The notes under the pieces: model-generated
The model's database searches: none
Told to the model about the DNA's origin: nothing
Seen by the model: the letters and a program-made list of their open reading frames with translations, nothing else
Program-made: the position numbers and the translations under genes
Shown: one piece after another, positions 29,905-42,275 of the stretch
How the letters are laid out: every line of letters starts with the position of its first letter
How positions within the stretch are numbered: the first letter of the stretch is position 1
Source of the DNA: Zygnema circumcarinatum
Lineage: Eukaryota > Streptophyta > Zygnematophyceae > Zygnematales > Zygnemataceae
NCBI GenBank assembly: GCA_037447605.1
Contig: CM074817.1
Coordinates: 502,439-566,438, forward strand
DNA length: 64,000 nucleotides
Reading direction: 5' to 3'

Positions 29905-31929
29905 TCACCGCCGCCCAAAAAAGTCCTCGTCGCTTTCATCTTCGGTGTGGTCCTTCCCTGCAACAATATGCGGACAATCCATTTCATCACAGTCCATCCA
30001 ATGACTCTCGGAATCTTCCCAACCCACTGCTCATCGTAGGACAGGGCCACTTCCCACTATAAAGGTTAGAGATTAGATGAAAACAAGAAGCAAATGCACT
30101 TATCAACATGTCGAACGAAAGAAGCTGATCAACAGGGGAACATGGACGCAACAAGTTTTTCCTTGAAAAGACAAATAGCAAATAGCTAAGGAGATATACA
30201 AACCTTCATTCATCTCAACATCATCCCTTAAGTTCCCGTGCCTATGAGCTTTTCCATTCATCGTTGCACTCTTGCTGGTGTCTTCTGCACAGCGCTCCTC
30301 ATCCGCCCACCTATCTCCACCGTTATCATTATCCCAGCGGTAGCCCGGAGATGGCATCCAAAATTCGACCTCCCCATCAACCTCTTCATCCGCAATCCGA
30401 GTATCTGTCGTCATCCCTTTTGACTCGTCGCGTCCTCCCTTCACACCTTTTCCTCCCATTCTCTTTTCCCTTGCTGCTTCATGTACTGCTCCAGGAACGG
30501 CGATTTCGCCTGTTCTCCATTTTGACTTTGTCACTTTCCTCTCGTTCATGACGTCATCAGCACCGGCCATTTCAGAGTTCATAGTTCCATCTTGTGATGA
30601 CCTTTGGGCCAACCCCCTTTGCGCCTCTTTTGCTTCTGCAAATGACCCATATCCCCTCTTTTTAGCTCATTAAGCACAGCGCAGAGCTGTTCCAATCTAC
30701 TGCAAAAAACTGCATCGTGGTGCCACCTCCTTCTATCTTGAGCACAATCGACCGGTGAAGCAAGAGAACATGCAACATGGTAGATAGACTGATGGTACAA
30801 GGCAAGTGGGCTCGGTCTGCGAACGTAAGGAAGCAAGCACACCTCGTTAATGGAACGCCACAATTTTACTTCAGTCACTGAGAATAAAATCATACCCCTC
30901 GATTGCAACCGAATACAATATTCATCCATATGTCCAGTTATCTGCCTCATAGACAGCCAGAAACAACTTCACACAAATACCACTGCTGAAACTACGCCAG
31001 TTTTCTCGTTCTAGCCTTCGAGCAATCTAGGGTAAGGAGGGCAGCGGCCTCACCAGCCCCCCCAGCTGCCTCCTTTTCTCCTCCATTTAGGTACCAGAGC
31101 TTGTCCCAGAGGGAAGGGCTTCTCCCTCTCCCTCCCCCTCCCTCCTCCCCCATCTCTTCTCTCCCTCCGCCCCCCCCTTCCCTCTCCCCCCTCCCCTCAT
31201 ATTCCAGCACAAAAAAGGCACACACTATTAGACGGAGGAGATGGAAGCAATTCCTCACCGAGTGCTTTCTGAAACTTCTTGCCCATCATGTGTTTCCAAA
31301 CCGCATCCTCCGTCTTCTGCAGCAACACTCCCGTAAGGGTGCATAAGAGCTTGTCCCTGCCGCCAGGCCATCCCAGCGCCGACCCCTCAAATGCTGATGC
31401 GAAACGCCTTCTTTTCTCAACAGTCTTAGTCTTCAAGAAAAGTATCAGCGAGATCAGAGAAGAGATAGAATTGTGAGGACGGAAGTGATAAAGGAGTGCG
31501 CTTCCAATTGCTGTTCGATGCAATTCTGTTCCTTCCAGCTGATTGCGTAGCATTTTCTGCAATTGTAACCAAATGAACATGTAGGAAAGATCACTTAACT
31601 TAAGATTCGCATGTAATGAGATAAATGGCTACGGGACAGGCAGGCTGACAGTGAGCTGCAAGGCAGCAGTGCAGGCGCACGGCCAGAGAAGGGCGGAAAG
31701 CTCACGGGTGGTCAGGCGACTGACGCACGTGCGGCTCAAACTGCTTGAGCCGCCGCTCCAGGAGCAGCGCGCGGTAGCGCTTGTTGCCGAGGTGCGCCGC
31801 GAGCGCCTCGCTGCTGGGCGCCATTTCGTGCCCGGTGGGAATGCAGCGTAGCCGCCCGCTGGGCAGCACTTCGAAGTCATCTTTGTGCTGCTCCAAGAGC
31901 GTCTCCAAGCCCGACGCTCGCGCCGCCAT
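29905..31929 (-). CDS. SURF2: SURF2 (Surfeit locus protein 2) homologue
   Basis: Conserved eukaryotic protein of poorly defined role. Four exons join in frame: 31929-31706, 31356-31259, 30635-30204 and 30026-29905, for 291 residues (human SURF2 is about 256). The N-terminus has the family's Cys/His block (SGRLRCIPTGHEM, then HLGNKRYRALLLE), a second block LLCTLTGVLLQ with GKKFQKALGEE, and the diagnostic EFWMPSPGYRW with DNDNGGDRW. The tail is acidic, ending DESDEDFFGRR. Its ATG is 545 bp head-to-head from the ABCD transporter ATG. The junctions P|DKLL and E|VGWED complete split codons exactly, which supports the model. Confidence 0.93.
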
Positions 31930-32474
31930 GGCCACGCCTCCTGCTGCTCCTCCTGCAGCTGACCCTCTCCCCGGGCAGGCCTTCCCCCGCGCTCTATGTC
32001 CATGCCGCGCGCTGTTCCTCGGTCTGTGGGGCCGTGCCAGCGTGGCGGATCATGCCAGCGTGGTGGCCAGCGTGGCGGCCGGTGGCTGCCACGTGGTCAG
32101 CGGCTCGCGGCGGGCGCGTGGAGGGCGTGGCGGCGGCGAGCAGTCGGCGGCGGCGCCACGCGGAGGGCGGGCGGCCAGCGTGGCGTGGCCAGCGTGGCGT
32201 GGCCAGCGTGGCGCCCCGAGAGGCGACGATTGGCGTGCGCGGCGCGGGGGGGCGCACATCGGACGGTCCGCGGGCGACGCCGCCAACGAGCGCAATCCGA
32301 CGGCTGTGACGTGGCAGATTCTTGCCATCGTGGCGGAGGACGTGGCGGCGATAAAAAGGTTTAGGTTGCGGTGCAGTGACCGGTCTTGTCCAGCGAGGGA
32401 GAAAAGGGAGGGAGGAGGGAGGAGGGAGGAGGGAGGAGGGAGAGGAGCAGGCGCAGGAGCAGGCGCGGGGCAGC
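31930..32474. promoter_or_regulatory. SURF2/ABCD shared promoter with repeated CCAGCGTGG motifs
   Basis: 545 bp of very GC-rich DNA between two divergent ATGs. CCAGCGTGG or a one-base variant occurs at least six times: near 32,037, 32,055 and 32,067, then as a 14-bp tandem (CCAGCGTGGCGTGG) starting near 32,174, 32,188 and 32,202. A GGGAGGA purine repeat lies at 32,396-32,445 just before the ABCD start. Clusters this regular can be factor-binding arrays or simple tandem repeats; the sequence does not decide. Confidence 0.5.
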
Positions 32475-35400
32475 ATGTGGATGTGGCGGCAGGGGGCGAG
32501 GGGGGGGGAGGCGGCCGCGCAGCCCCTCCTCGCAGAGCGCGAGGCCACTTCGCCCACAGGCGGCGAGCAGAGCCCTCTGCAGGCGCCCGCCGATGGGTTC
32601 GCGGCTGGCGGACTCGACAGCAACAATCAAAGCGCGCATCCATCGAGCACTACAGAGCCTGCTTGCAGAGGCACCGCACCAGCATCCGGAATTTCCGGAA
32701 CAGAGGGCAAAGCCAGAGAATGCTGCGTCGCCGAGGGCAGAAGTGGCGGCGGCCAATATTTGTCAGATGAGAGTCCTTGGCTTGGTTCAAAGCGGCGTCT
32801 TTCTCCAACCATAGTGAACTTGCTTTTCTGGAAGCGGTTCTGGGGCCTTATGCGCATAGCCAAGGCAGAAAACGCGATACTCGTTGTCATTCTCTCGTCT
32901 GTCGATCTCCTAGTGACGGCGCAGGTTGGAAAAATTCCTGGAAGCTTCATCTTTGCTCTCGTGAATGGAGACCTCAAGGTAAGGCCTCGCTGCCGTGAAA
33001 CGCGAAGGTCGGCTCTCTGCATGGGATGAACGGTTGACTTTGACACAGCTTCTGCACATGTGCGCATAGAAAGGGAAACCAGGGAGGATGAAGGGTTGAT
33101 GCTTTGCGCGCCTTCCACGCTCATGGGTGAGAGTCCAGCAGCGAAAGCTGCTGCTAGCTCATCTGAGAGGCCTGCTGGCTCCTTCCTAACTTAACGAGTT
33201 TTTGCGTGGATACTTTCTTAAGGTGTATGTGATGGTGGCTCATAACTTTTTTTAAATAGTTTTCTCCTTGCTCATTTTCTCTGAGGCCCAAAGTACGTGA
33301 ATTGCTGTGTGGGACTCCAGTTCAGGCTCTAGCTCAGTCCCTTTCATTTGCATCAAGTCGAATCACGACTTGGGACGACTTTTTGGAGTTGACATTTGCT
33401 ACTTTTCCTTTGCGTCCGGTCTGATTGCAAACTTAAAACCCTACTCAAGGAATGGTATCAACTATCGAAACTTGCACAAGTGAAGGATTGATCAGCTCTC
33501 TAACTGGAACGTCCAGAAGGGCAGAGCCTGAATCCACGTAGCTTTAGGGTGCTGCACCAAATTCGGATACCTTTTTAGCATGCGCGGATATGACTCCTTT
33601 TGCCAGAGTGCTTTAGGGAATGAGAGCAATACGAGGTCAAGATTCTTATTATCAAGGTCTAATGTATAAACCGTTTTGGACTGTATCAGTCTTGAGGTGG
33701 CCGTTTCAAGGTGTATGCTTCAAGCTGATGGTATGCAAAAAACACACTTGACTTGGCGGTGTTGAAGTCCATGGAATGTCCCGTATCTGTCCCCGACTAA
33801 CGCGTAAGGGCCGGGGCATGGGGGCCGGCAGATGTTCTGGAGCGCTATGCAGTATGCTGTGTTGTGGTACTGCGCGGGTGCCGCGTGTTCTTCTTCTCTG
33901 GACTGGGCGGGCGAGTTCCTCACATACCAATGGCGGAAGGAGCTGACCCGGGCTGCCCACCGCTACTATGTTAACGGGCCTACTCTGTATGCGCTGTCGC
34001 GCGGCGCGGGTCGCAACCGCCACGGGGAGGCTGTGTGGATCGACAATCCGGACCAGCGCATTGCGCAGGTGCCGCCTCTCCCGCTTTGCTTGCGTTTCTG
34101 CTGCGCCTGCATTCTCCGCTCCTGTAGCCGTCACCTAACCTGAATATTCTGTCGCAGCCATCCACTCTCCTCTGCCTGTTCTTCGCCCCCTTTGTCTGTT
34201 CATTTAAGGTGTGAATGCTTGCCCCCAGGCTCGATCGTTCAGCCTGCAAGTTCTGCTGTCAAATATATATAAATGTTTTTGTTTAAGATCTTGTTTTGCA
34301 GGAAGTGGGCAGCTTTGCACGAGTGCTGAATCATCTGGTATCGAAGACAGTTTTTGCGCCCCTCATGGCAACATACTACTCAGTATGGGTGTATCAGCTC
34401 ACTGGTTGGCAAGGTCTAGTTTCTGTGTACGCCTTCTTTGTCTTTGGAGCGACCATGGCACAGCTGATTCTCAATCCCATCGCTGCACTCATAGGGAAGT
34501 CGGAGCATGTGGAAGCTGACTTTCGTATGTCACACATTCGGTGAGCAGCAACTTATTGCTGACTAGGGATTCTATGTTGGCGTTGATTACCTTTTGTCAT
34601 CGTGCATGGTATGTTCGCTGATTCTTTGATTTTATTTCATTCAGAAAGGTTCTTCTCAAGAACAACTCGATGAAAGTTTGCATTTCGTTTGACTGCATGC
34701 ATTTGCTTCTGTTCAGAGAGGTTGTAGATTTTCGTGTTATAGGCAAAACTCTCGTCATTTTTTCTAAATGACCACGCATATTCTGGACTTATGCAGGCTC
34801 AAAGAGAATGCTGAATCGATAGCACTTTATCGAAGCGCTGGTGTTGAAGGACGTCATTTGGAAAAGGATTTCGACCGAGCGCTGCACTTCCAGATGAAAC
34901 TTGTCGAACGCCACCTTCTCCTCTCCCTGGCCACCCGGTTCTATGAGCACATGGGTAAGCTGAGCTGCACCCCGGAGCTGACTGGGTGGCCTGTTGACCT
35001 GTAAGCGGGTGCTCCAAGGGCTCCCTGCTTGAATGCAGTACCCAACTCTGTGGATACGCCAGATTTTTCTGCTCCGTTTGTGCCCGTAGACTGTTGACTT
35101 TGTCTTTTGTTAGGCCCTCAAAACTCAGTCATTTTCGAATGCCCCTTGTCCATGAGTGCAGGCACTGTGTTGAACTATGTGGTCCTGGCGGTCCCCGTCC
35201 TGGGGGGTGCGCTGAGCGTGAAGGACAAGGGCGAGCTCGCGCAGCTCATAAGCGTTGCATCGTTCGCCGTTCTGCAGCTGCTGGCCAGGTATAGCAGACT
35301 GCTGTCCAGGTGGTCCGGGGCTTGCCCTATCTCACACGCATAGACCTCTTCCAAAGGTTTTCTGGAATTGGCATCTATTCGATTTAATGTGGACAAACTG

Positions 35401-38005
35401 GCCTGTCTGGAGCTTATTGACCACCAGTGTTTTGAATTTTTTTTCTAAACTTTGTGATTTATTTGGGGTGGGGCATATGCAGCTTCACTCACGTTGTGAA
35501 CGCTTCCAAGGAGTTGTCAGATCTCGCGGGCTACGCTGGACGAGTCGCGGAATTGTTTGAAGCGATTGGTCTCTTGCCTATCACCCCTGCGTCGTTTGCC
35601 CCTCGTCCTTCCCCGCCTCCTCCAAATGCCCATCGCCGTCATGCATGTGAACGTGAACATTCGAAATCTGAAAAGCGAAAAGGTGGTCTTTGGGGGTTTT
35701 TCACGTATTTCCTGGACAAGAAGTTTCCTCCTCGCGGTACGGGTGGAAAGTTTTCAAACTACGGTGCATTGGTCCAACGCGGTCTTGCGAGAGGGCATCG
35801 AGGGGCCGAGACCGCAAAGATTTTTGAGGTCGTGGCTGGAGATGGTGGCAAGGGTTGGCCTGCGGAGGTTTCACCGTCTGCAGTTGAAAACATTTTCCTA
35901 TCAAATGGGCAGATTCTGCGATATGCAGTCTTTTTGGTAACAGAGGAAACGTTATTCCGGGATACTCGGGACAAGGTTGTTGATAGATCTCACCGTTTGG
36001 TGATTGACATTGAGCAGGGTAATGATGTGCTGGAGGAGTACGAAAAAATAAAAAATCGACTTTGCAACATTTTACGGGAGAAAGGATATTGGACCCAAGC
36101 ACAGAGTTTAGTCGAAAAGCATGAGAATAAGGCAAACAGTGATGATGCCTTGGACGCGGTGCGGAAACAGATGCAAGAACAGCTGTTGGTTGCAGCAGAG
36201 CTGTGCACACACGCCGCTGGGGGCACACCCGAGGATGGCGAAGAAAGGCCGGAGGGGAGGGGACGGGTGTACACAACCGCGCCTTTGGAGGTGCTCGCAG
36301 CGGTCTTGAGGGGCTTTGGCGCCGCGGCGGACGAGGGGGCTGGGAGGGCACCCGGAGGGAGGGAGGGCGGGGGGGGCATCATCGGCCGCGGAGAGGGAAC
36401 AGGAGTGGCGGGAATGAGCCGTGACGGTGATGTGGCGAGGAGTGAACATGGCAGAGATCAAATAGGAGGAGAGGGTGCTCTGAGCAGGGTATGCGAGGAA
36501 GTAGGAAATGCATTCGCGTGGGATAAAGGGTCGAAGGACCACTCTATGGAGAGAGACGATTCCAGTGGGCAGATGGAGCGCGAAACTCAGTTTATGGACA
36601 ATCTAGGTGACAGCTGGAGGCATAGTGGAGATAGCAGGTTACAGTTGTTTGGGAATCAATCAGATGAAGCGGCAATTGTCGTGGAGAACATGACATTGAA
36701 AGTTCCAGGTTCACATCGGATTTTGGTCAAGGATCTCTCATTTTGTTTGCGTCCTGGAGAGTCAATTGTAATCATGGGGCCGAGCGGATCTGGAAAATCA
36801 AGTTTGATTCGAGGCATTAGTGGACTGTGGCCTCTAGAATCAGGTAAACACAGACATAGAGAGGACGAAAAAGTAAGGTGTATTCCCGCACGTTGCTGCT
36901 TTCCTGCCTGCGTAAGTTGTGTACCACGGTGATACGGAGAAGGAGAAAGGGGAGACCATGCCTATAATCTCTGGTGTTGGACAGAGAAAGGGAGAAGAAG
37001 AGACACTTTTTGAGTACTATTTTGTTGTGCTTTTGCAAACTGCATTGTGTACTGATAGTGCGTGGTGCTTTTGCAGGGAGGGTGACGATCCCAGCCAATG
37101 AGCGAGGAGGCGTGCTGTACCTTCCCCAGAAGCCTCTCTTGGCTCGTGGTGGCTTGGCAGCACAAATCACCTATCCAGAGTCGCCACCTGTCATCGGTCT
37201 GTCTCCACGAAAGCTAGCTCGGCTAAGAGATGCTTTGGAAAAAGTGGGCATGCTAAAGGTGTTGCACCGCGCCGGAGATGACTGGGAGGTCAGCTTTCAA
37301 GCCCTTGTCCCGACACAAAAAAATGGATGATGATGGCGATAAAGTATGATGACCCTTCGTTTTTGTTCTGGGATAGTGCCAAAAGCCAGCCTCATGGTAA
37401 TATTTCCTGTAAAACATGCCACGGGTTGCTTCTTCTCGCTGGGACTATGTGAGTGAAGTCAGGAAGTGTTTTCGTATGCTTTTCTGTTAAGCGAGCGATC
37501 TGTCATGGAACAGGCGGCACTGGAGTGGGACGAGATGCTGTCCCCAGGAGAGCAGCAGTGCCTCTCTCTGGCCCGCGTGCTGTACCACCGGCCTCCCCTG
37601 GCGGTGCTCGACGAGGGCACGAGCGCCATCAACGCAGATGCAGAGGTTAGCAATCGAGGACTCTCTGTAGAATTTATTTCGTCCCTCTCGCAACATGAGG
37701 TGGAGTACAGGAGTATCTCGCTTGCAGTTAATGCGTCGTTGCTGGATGGTGAATCTTTTTAGGCAAATGCAGATGGAGTTATACTAGGGCCGATTTTGAG
37801 CATGGACATGCCCGTATTGCGGCTTTTGTTGTGCATGCTTCAGGCAAGAATATACAAGCACATTAAGGACCTTGGCGTGGCTCTGCTGAGCGTCTCCCAT
37901 CAACCAGCCCTTCGCCAATGGCACGACCGCCTCCTGCAGCTGCAGGGCGACCATGCGGGGGCGTGGAGCATCAGCACCATTCACAAGCATGGCGCTGCTC
38001 TGTGA
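32475..38005 (+). CDS. ABCD-family half ABC transporter (ABCD4/peroxisomal-type)
   Basis: Half-transporter with one membrane and one nucleotide-binding domain, of the ABCD group (fatty acyl-CoA or cobalamin transport at peroxisome, lysosome or plastid). Nine exons join in frame: 32475-32978, 33832-34068, 34302-34540, 34797-34954, 35162-35288, 35483-36843, 37077-37288, 37514-37645 and 37844-38005, for 1,043 residues. The membrane domain shows WRKELTRAAHRYYV, the ABCD motif NPDQRIAQ and the EAA-like block ADFRMSHIR+LKENAESIALY. In the ATPase: Walker A GPSGSGKS (854-861), Q-loop LPQKP (Gln 893), signature LSPGEQQ (955-961), Walker B LAVLDE (Asp 979, Glu 980), H-loop His 1009. All catalytic residues are present. 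Signature and length of the ATPase resemble ABCD4 most. A linker of about 365 residues (453-817) separates the domains, far longer than usual. Substrate and organelle cannot be read from sequence. Confidence 0.95.
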
Positions 38006-39202
38006 GCTGCTTTGGGCCAGGATTCAGAGTTGGAGTTGGAGCACACGCCTCCTCTGATGTTGGGGCAGTCACAAACAGGAGACGAGGAACTATGGTAACA
38101 CAATTCAGTTGTGTTCGGAGAGCATTTTTTTTGGACGGGTTCAACTTCAAACCCCCGCGTAGGTGTCCATATTTTTCATTTCTTTTTCGATTTAAAAAAA
38201 AAATGTCGGAGCAACATGCCTGTCCAGCCATTGGCAATGTAACACATGCATAGGGGCAGGGCTGTAGGCATGACAGCCACATCTAAAATCACTCGCTGGA
38301 CCAGGTAGGGAACATAGAACTGTAACCAGTTGCAGACATGGTCGGACAGGCAGGTAGGCTCCTCCATTCAAAAAAGTTTTTTCTGCAGGAGCGCACTTGC
38401 ACGTGCTGTGCAGGACCCGTGCGCTGCACAGGTTCAATGCAGTTGGTTGTGGCTCGAAGTTTGCGTTGTCACGGTTCGGTGATGGAACCTTGCAGGGTCT
38501 GGAGCTTGCATCCACCCGTGGTGCGTCTCTAATTGGAGATGTCCTGCGGGTTGGCAAATGTTGAGGCTTGCTGCCTGCCTGCCTGCCTGCCTGCCTGTAC
38601 TGTACATAGCAAGCTTCGTGTTTGCATGTCTGGAGAGGAGGGATTTGAATTGTCTTGCCCAACATGGCAATCGCTGACTTGTCCCCTACACCATAGCGTC
38701 CGCAAGGTGACTAACATACACAACACACTTCACGCATTGCAAACTTTGGACTTCTCGGCTCACGAAAACTGAGCTGGACTTCTTGATGTGACCCCATAGA
38801 TACTCAACAGCTAAGAGGACAAGTGTGAATATGTACAATAAGTTTACAGAGACCTCCGCCAATTAAAGGCACGTCATCCGGTCAGCTTGCTCAGCTCCGA
38901 GGATGCCGCATCTCCAGACCTCTGTTCCAAACTCAAATGTTTTCTTTGAGGACAGCCACACTACATGGCTGGATTTGGCCGACCTTCCCTGGCCGCCAAG
39001 CTCTTCTCAGCAGACACTAGTCCACAAAAGTGTCCATTTAAGTGTCCACTTCCACAGTTATGACTCGATTTCCCTTCGACCCATAAATCACAGATATTTA
39101 CAACGGATTAGAGACAATTCTTGTACCGCCTCCTAATCACCTAATCAAGCCCCACATCCGCCCATCTCTACAAGTGCGTAAGCTAAAAACGGGTGCTTAT
39201 CT
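38006..39202. other. Convergent intergenic region between ABCD and F-box/LysM genes
   Basis: No gene supported. Contains a (CCTG)n run at about 38,571-38,598. TGTAA motifs near 38,238 and 38,321 are possible algal-type poly(A) signals for the ABCD gene. Confidence 0.5.
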
Positions 39203-41284
39203 TCAACTCGAATGCGGGTTGCGGACACCCGACTTATGCCTCCTTTCCCAGCGCAAGTCTTCCAGGCACTCTGTGTACGCTTGCCGTACGTCGCCCCCGG
39301 CCAGAGTGAGGTAGAATGAGGCTGTCCCGTCGTCAATCTGCAAGCTGCGCTTGAGGGATTCCACAACCTTCTCTTTCATCCTCCTCACTGACATTGCTTG
39401 ATCTCTGCATAACATTGGATACATCACAAGGTCCTCAAATGGTTCATGACGGCTGCACTTGGAAGATATTGGAAGGGCCTTGAATAAGGGAAGGTGTCTT
39501 TCAAGTAATGCCCCTTCTATGAGCCTGGACAGACTAGTCCAAAAGCATGTCTGTGCTTAACAAGCGCGCCGTCCTCTCTCCGGCCAAACCCTCCAACCTT
39601 CAACATTATTCCCATGAAAGACCGCAGCCAAGAGTCAGGTGGACCAGTGCCTGGACTGTTGCAGATGACTACATATGTTTGCAGAGTTTACCTTGCATTT
39701 GCCTCGAGAACCTCAGCATCGCGCCTGCATTCGTCAGGGTAGACAACTGCAACCTCTCTCTTGGCATGGACATCCATTTCAATAAAACACTTCTTGCCCT
39801 CCAGAAACTCTGGCTTTGTTACAGGAATGAGTATCCGTTTACGAGAGTAGATGCCATGATCGTTCATCGCCGCAGAAAGCAATCCAATCGAGCGCCGAAT
39901 GTCCATGACCTGCAGAGTACAGCAGATGGTCAACAACTGAATGGACCTACAACCCTATGGAATAACACTGAACTTCCATCGTAGGAACATGAAGCAACAG
40001 GGAAAACAAAGCTTTGACAGGCACTGCAAAGCTTGGCAAACATGCACGGATACAAGGAGGCAAAGGTCCTTCTGCTATCCGGGCGTCCAAGTAGGGATAT
40101 AGATGTAAATTCAAGCGTCTTTCAAACACTGGGAGATGTCGATGTAAAAGCGTAAGGAACAAAAAACATTCCAATCCAGACCACAAAACCATCTGCCAGA
40201 AGCGCACTCAAATAGGCAAACAAGAAGTAAACAGCACGTCCCTTTTCTTCATGATGCGTTTCTTTACGCTTGACCTACCGAACTGATAGTTTCACTAACT
40301 AAAACACTCACTGTGATAAACATTCAATTCAAATGACACACAGGCAGGGACGAAGTATAGGTTGAAGGGTACCGATGTTCTTGCTAACTATCGGTCTAAG
40401 GGCGAAACGGATGACGTCATAATGAACAGTGCAGCCTAGCCTATCCTTGAAAAAAACCGCAAAGCATGGATACAATTTTCCCCTGCAAATTTAAGACACC
40501 AAAAAGAACTGCGTATGAGACACAGGAGGATTTTCATACCTGCACATTGTACTTCACTGCAAGACTGGCAATTGTGTCCATGCGAGTGAGTTCGTGTGAA
40601 ATTGCAAATTGAGACAACTTCCCCCGCCAAAAAGAAGACGATGTCGGGACTCCCTCAACTTCTGAGAGTTTCCACATCAGCATAAACGACTGCGCCCAGA
40701 GGTTTCCGTCGCGCACAATATGCCTCCATCGATGACAAACTCCGGACACTCGAGGAAGAGACTCCTGCTTCATTTAAACACAGCAGGCCAAAACGAAAGG
40801 TAATGTGACGTCCAAGATCCAAGAGGTCAAAATTTGAGGCAATCCTGCAACCCTGCAATGTTAATATTATGAAACATTGGAGGTCAAGTCACATGTGAAA
40901 TAAGAAGCTCAATAAGCCTAGCTTGGCCCAGCCTATCATGTCATTTCATTCAGTACGAAATAAAGGCTGGTGGCACAGGAGACGCACAACCGGCAGGCGC
41001 GAGAATATCGAGTATAGGAGGTCGCCCGACAAGCGCGCTGACAAGTCGTCGCCGGTCTCTCCAACATCGCCGCACGCCGCTCCCTCGCCCTCGCCCTCGC
41101 CAACAGCGGCAGGAAGAGGAGGGCCGGAGCCGGCCGGCGCCTGGAGCTGGAGCTTGGCGCTGTCCGGGCGCTCCTCGAGCAGGCGGATGTCGCGGAGCCA
41201 CGCGTCGAGCAGGGCGCTGTCCACGCGGTCGTAGTACCACGTCTGCTCGATCACCGCGCTCAGGCCCCCTCCGAGAGCAGCCAT
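39203..41284 (-). CDS. F-box protein with a LysM domain
   Basis: Probable substrate adaptor of an SCF ubiquitin ligase. Four exons join in frame: 41284-40991, 40764-40540, 39909-39692 and 39404-39203, for 312 residues. The F-box (about residues 83-112) reads LSGDLLYSIFSRLP joined across intron 1 to ESLPRVSGVCHRWRHIV. A LysM domain follows: ELTRMDTIASLAVKYNVQ joined across intron 2 to VMDIRR, then HGIYSRKRILIPV. The C-terminus has SLKRSLQIDDGTASFYLTLA and AYTECLEDLRWERR, conserved in the plant F-box/LysM family (for example Arabidopsis At1g55000, from memory). With no signal peptide, the LysM here is probably intracellular rather than chitin-sensing. It is head-to-head with the RING gene. Confidence 0.93.
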
Positions 41285-41396
41285 CCTCCCCTCCCCTCCC
41301 CTCCCCTCCCCTCCCCTGCTCCCCTCCCCCTCTCCCCTCCCCCTGGAATGCCTCCCTCCCTCCCTCCCTCCCTCCCTCCCTCCCTCCCTCCCTTGG
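41281..41396. repeat. CCCCT / CCCT pyrimidine repeat
   Basis: Near-perfect CCCCT units at 41,287-41,345, then CCCT units at 41,350-41,394, directly upstream of the F-box/LysM ATG. This is simple sequence in the promoter or 5' UTR. Confidence 0.85.
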
Positions 41397-42275
41397 GCGG
41401 TCCGCCGCGCTCCGCTCCGCTCGTTGCCGCCTCCGCCTCCGCCGGGAACGCGCTTGCGTCGCATGCCGCGCTACGCCTCCCGATACGCCGATATTAAAAT
41501 CGATACGGTACGGTAGGACAGTCGACACGCTACGGTATGGTTCGATACTGTACATCACGGCACCAAGCTACTTAGGTAACTTCCACCCATTGTTGCCAAC
41601 AGGGCCAACATTACTAGTGCCATCTCCTTCTTCTTGTTCTCTTTCGATTGATATGCATCTCATGTATGGGAAAGGCAGAATTTGCATTAGTCTCACGATG
41701 GCGAGGCGAGGCCGTCAAATAATGTACATGGATATAATCAACATGGGGAACCAAAGGAAACGGTCACAAGCGGCGACCAGTTCCTCGTGGTTCCCGATGA
41801 TGCTGATTTTGGCCATGTACATTTGATGGCATCATCGCCATCGCGAGATCCATGCCACATCCATTCTGCCTAAGGCAAGAGGGGGGAGAGGGGCCGAGAG
41901 GGGCGGGCGGGAAGGTTCGCGAGGGCGCGGCCGCCTGCCCGCCTGCCCGCCTGCCCGCGTGGCCGCCTGCCCGCCGTCCGATCGACCGATCGCCGTCCTC
42001 CGCCCGCCCGCCCGCCCGCCCGCTCGGCACCGCCAAGGAAGCCAGTGAGGCAGGCACTGAGGCAGACAGAAGCGCTGTCCGCCACTCCGCCTTGCCCTCG
42101 TCCTCGCCCCCGCCGCGTGCCTACTGCTGCTGCTATTACTGCTGCTGCTGCTGCTGCCGCTGCTGCTGCTTCCTCCGCCCTCTCCACTCCGCTTCCGGCT
42201 GCGATTCGCGTCTCGCACGGCTGCTGCCGCGCTCCGAGCGGACCCGGGGAATGGCCCTCCGCTGAGCGGCGGCAA
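41285..42275. promoter_or_regulatory. F-box/LysM and RING shared promoter space
   Basis: 991 bp between divergent ATGs. GC-rich shoulders (41.28-41.46 kb and 41.88-42.27 kb) flank an AT-richer centre (41.48-41.85 kb). Contains CCTGCCCG-type repeats at about 41,932-41,975. Promoter role is inferred from orientation. Confidence 0.45.
42119..42172. repeat. Imperfect GCT/CTG trinucleotide repeat
   Basis: About 15 CTG/GCT units with single interruptions, in the likely 5' UTR of the RING gene, about 100 bp upstream of its ATG. Confidence 0.8.
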
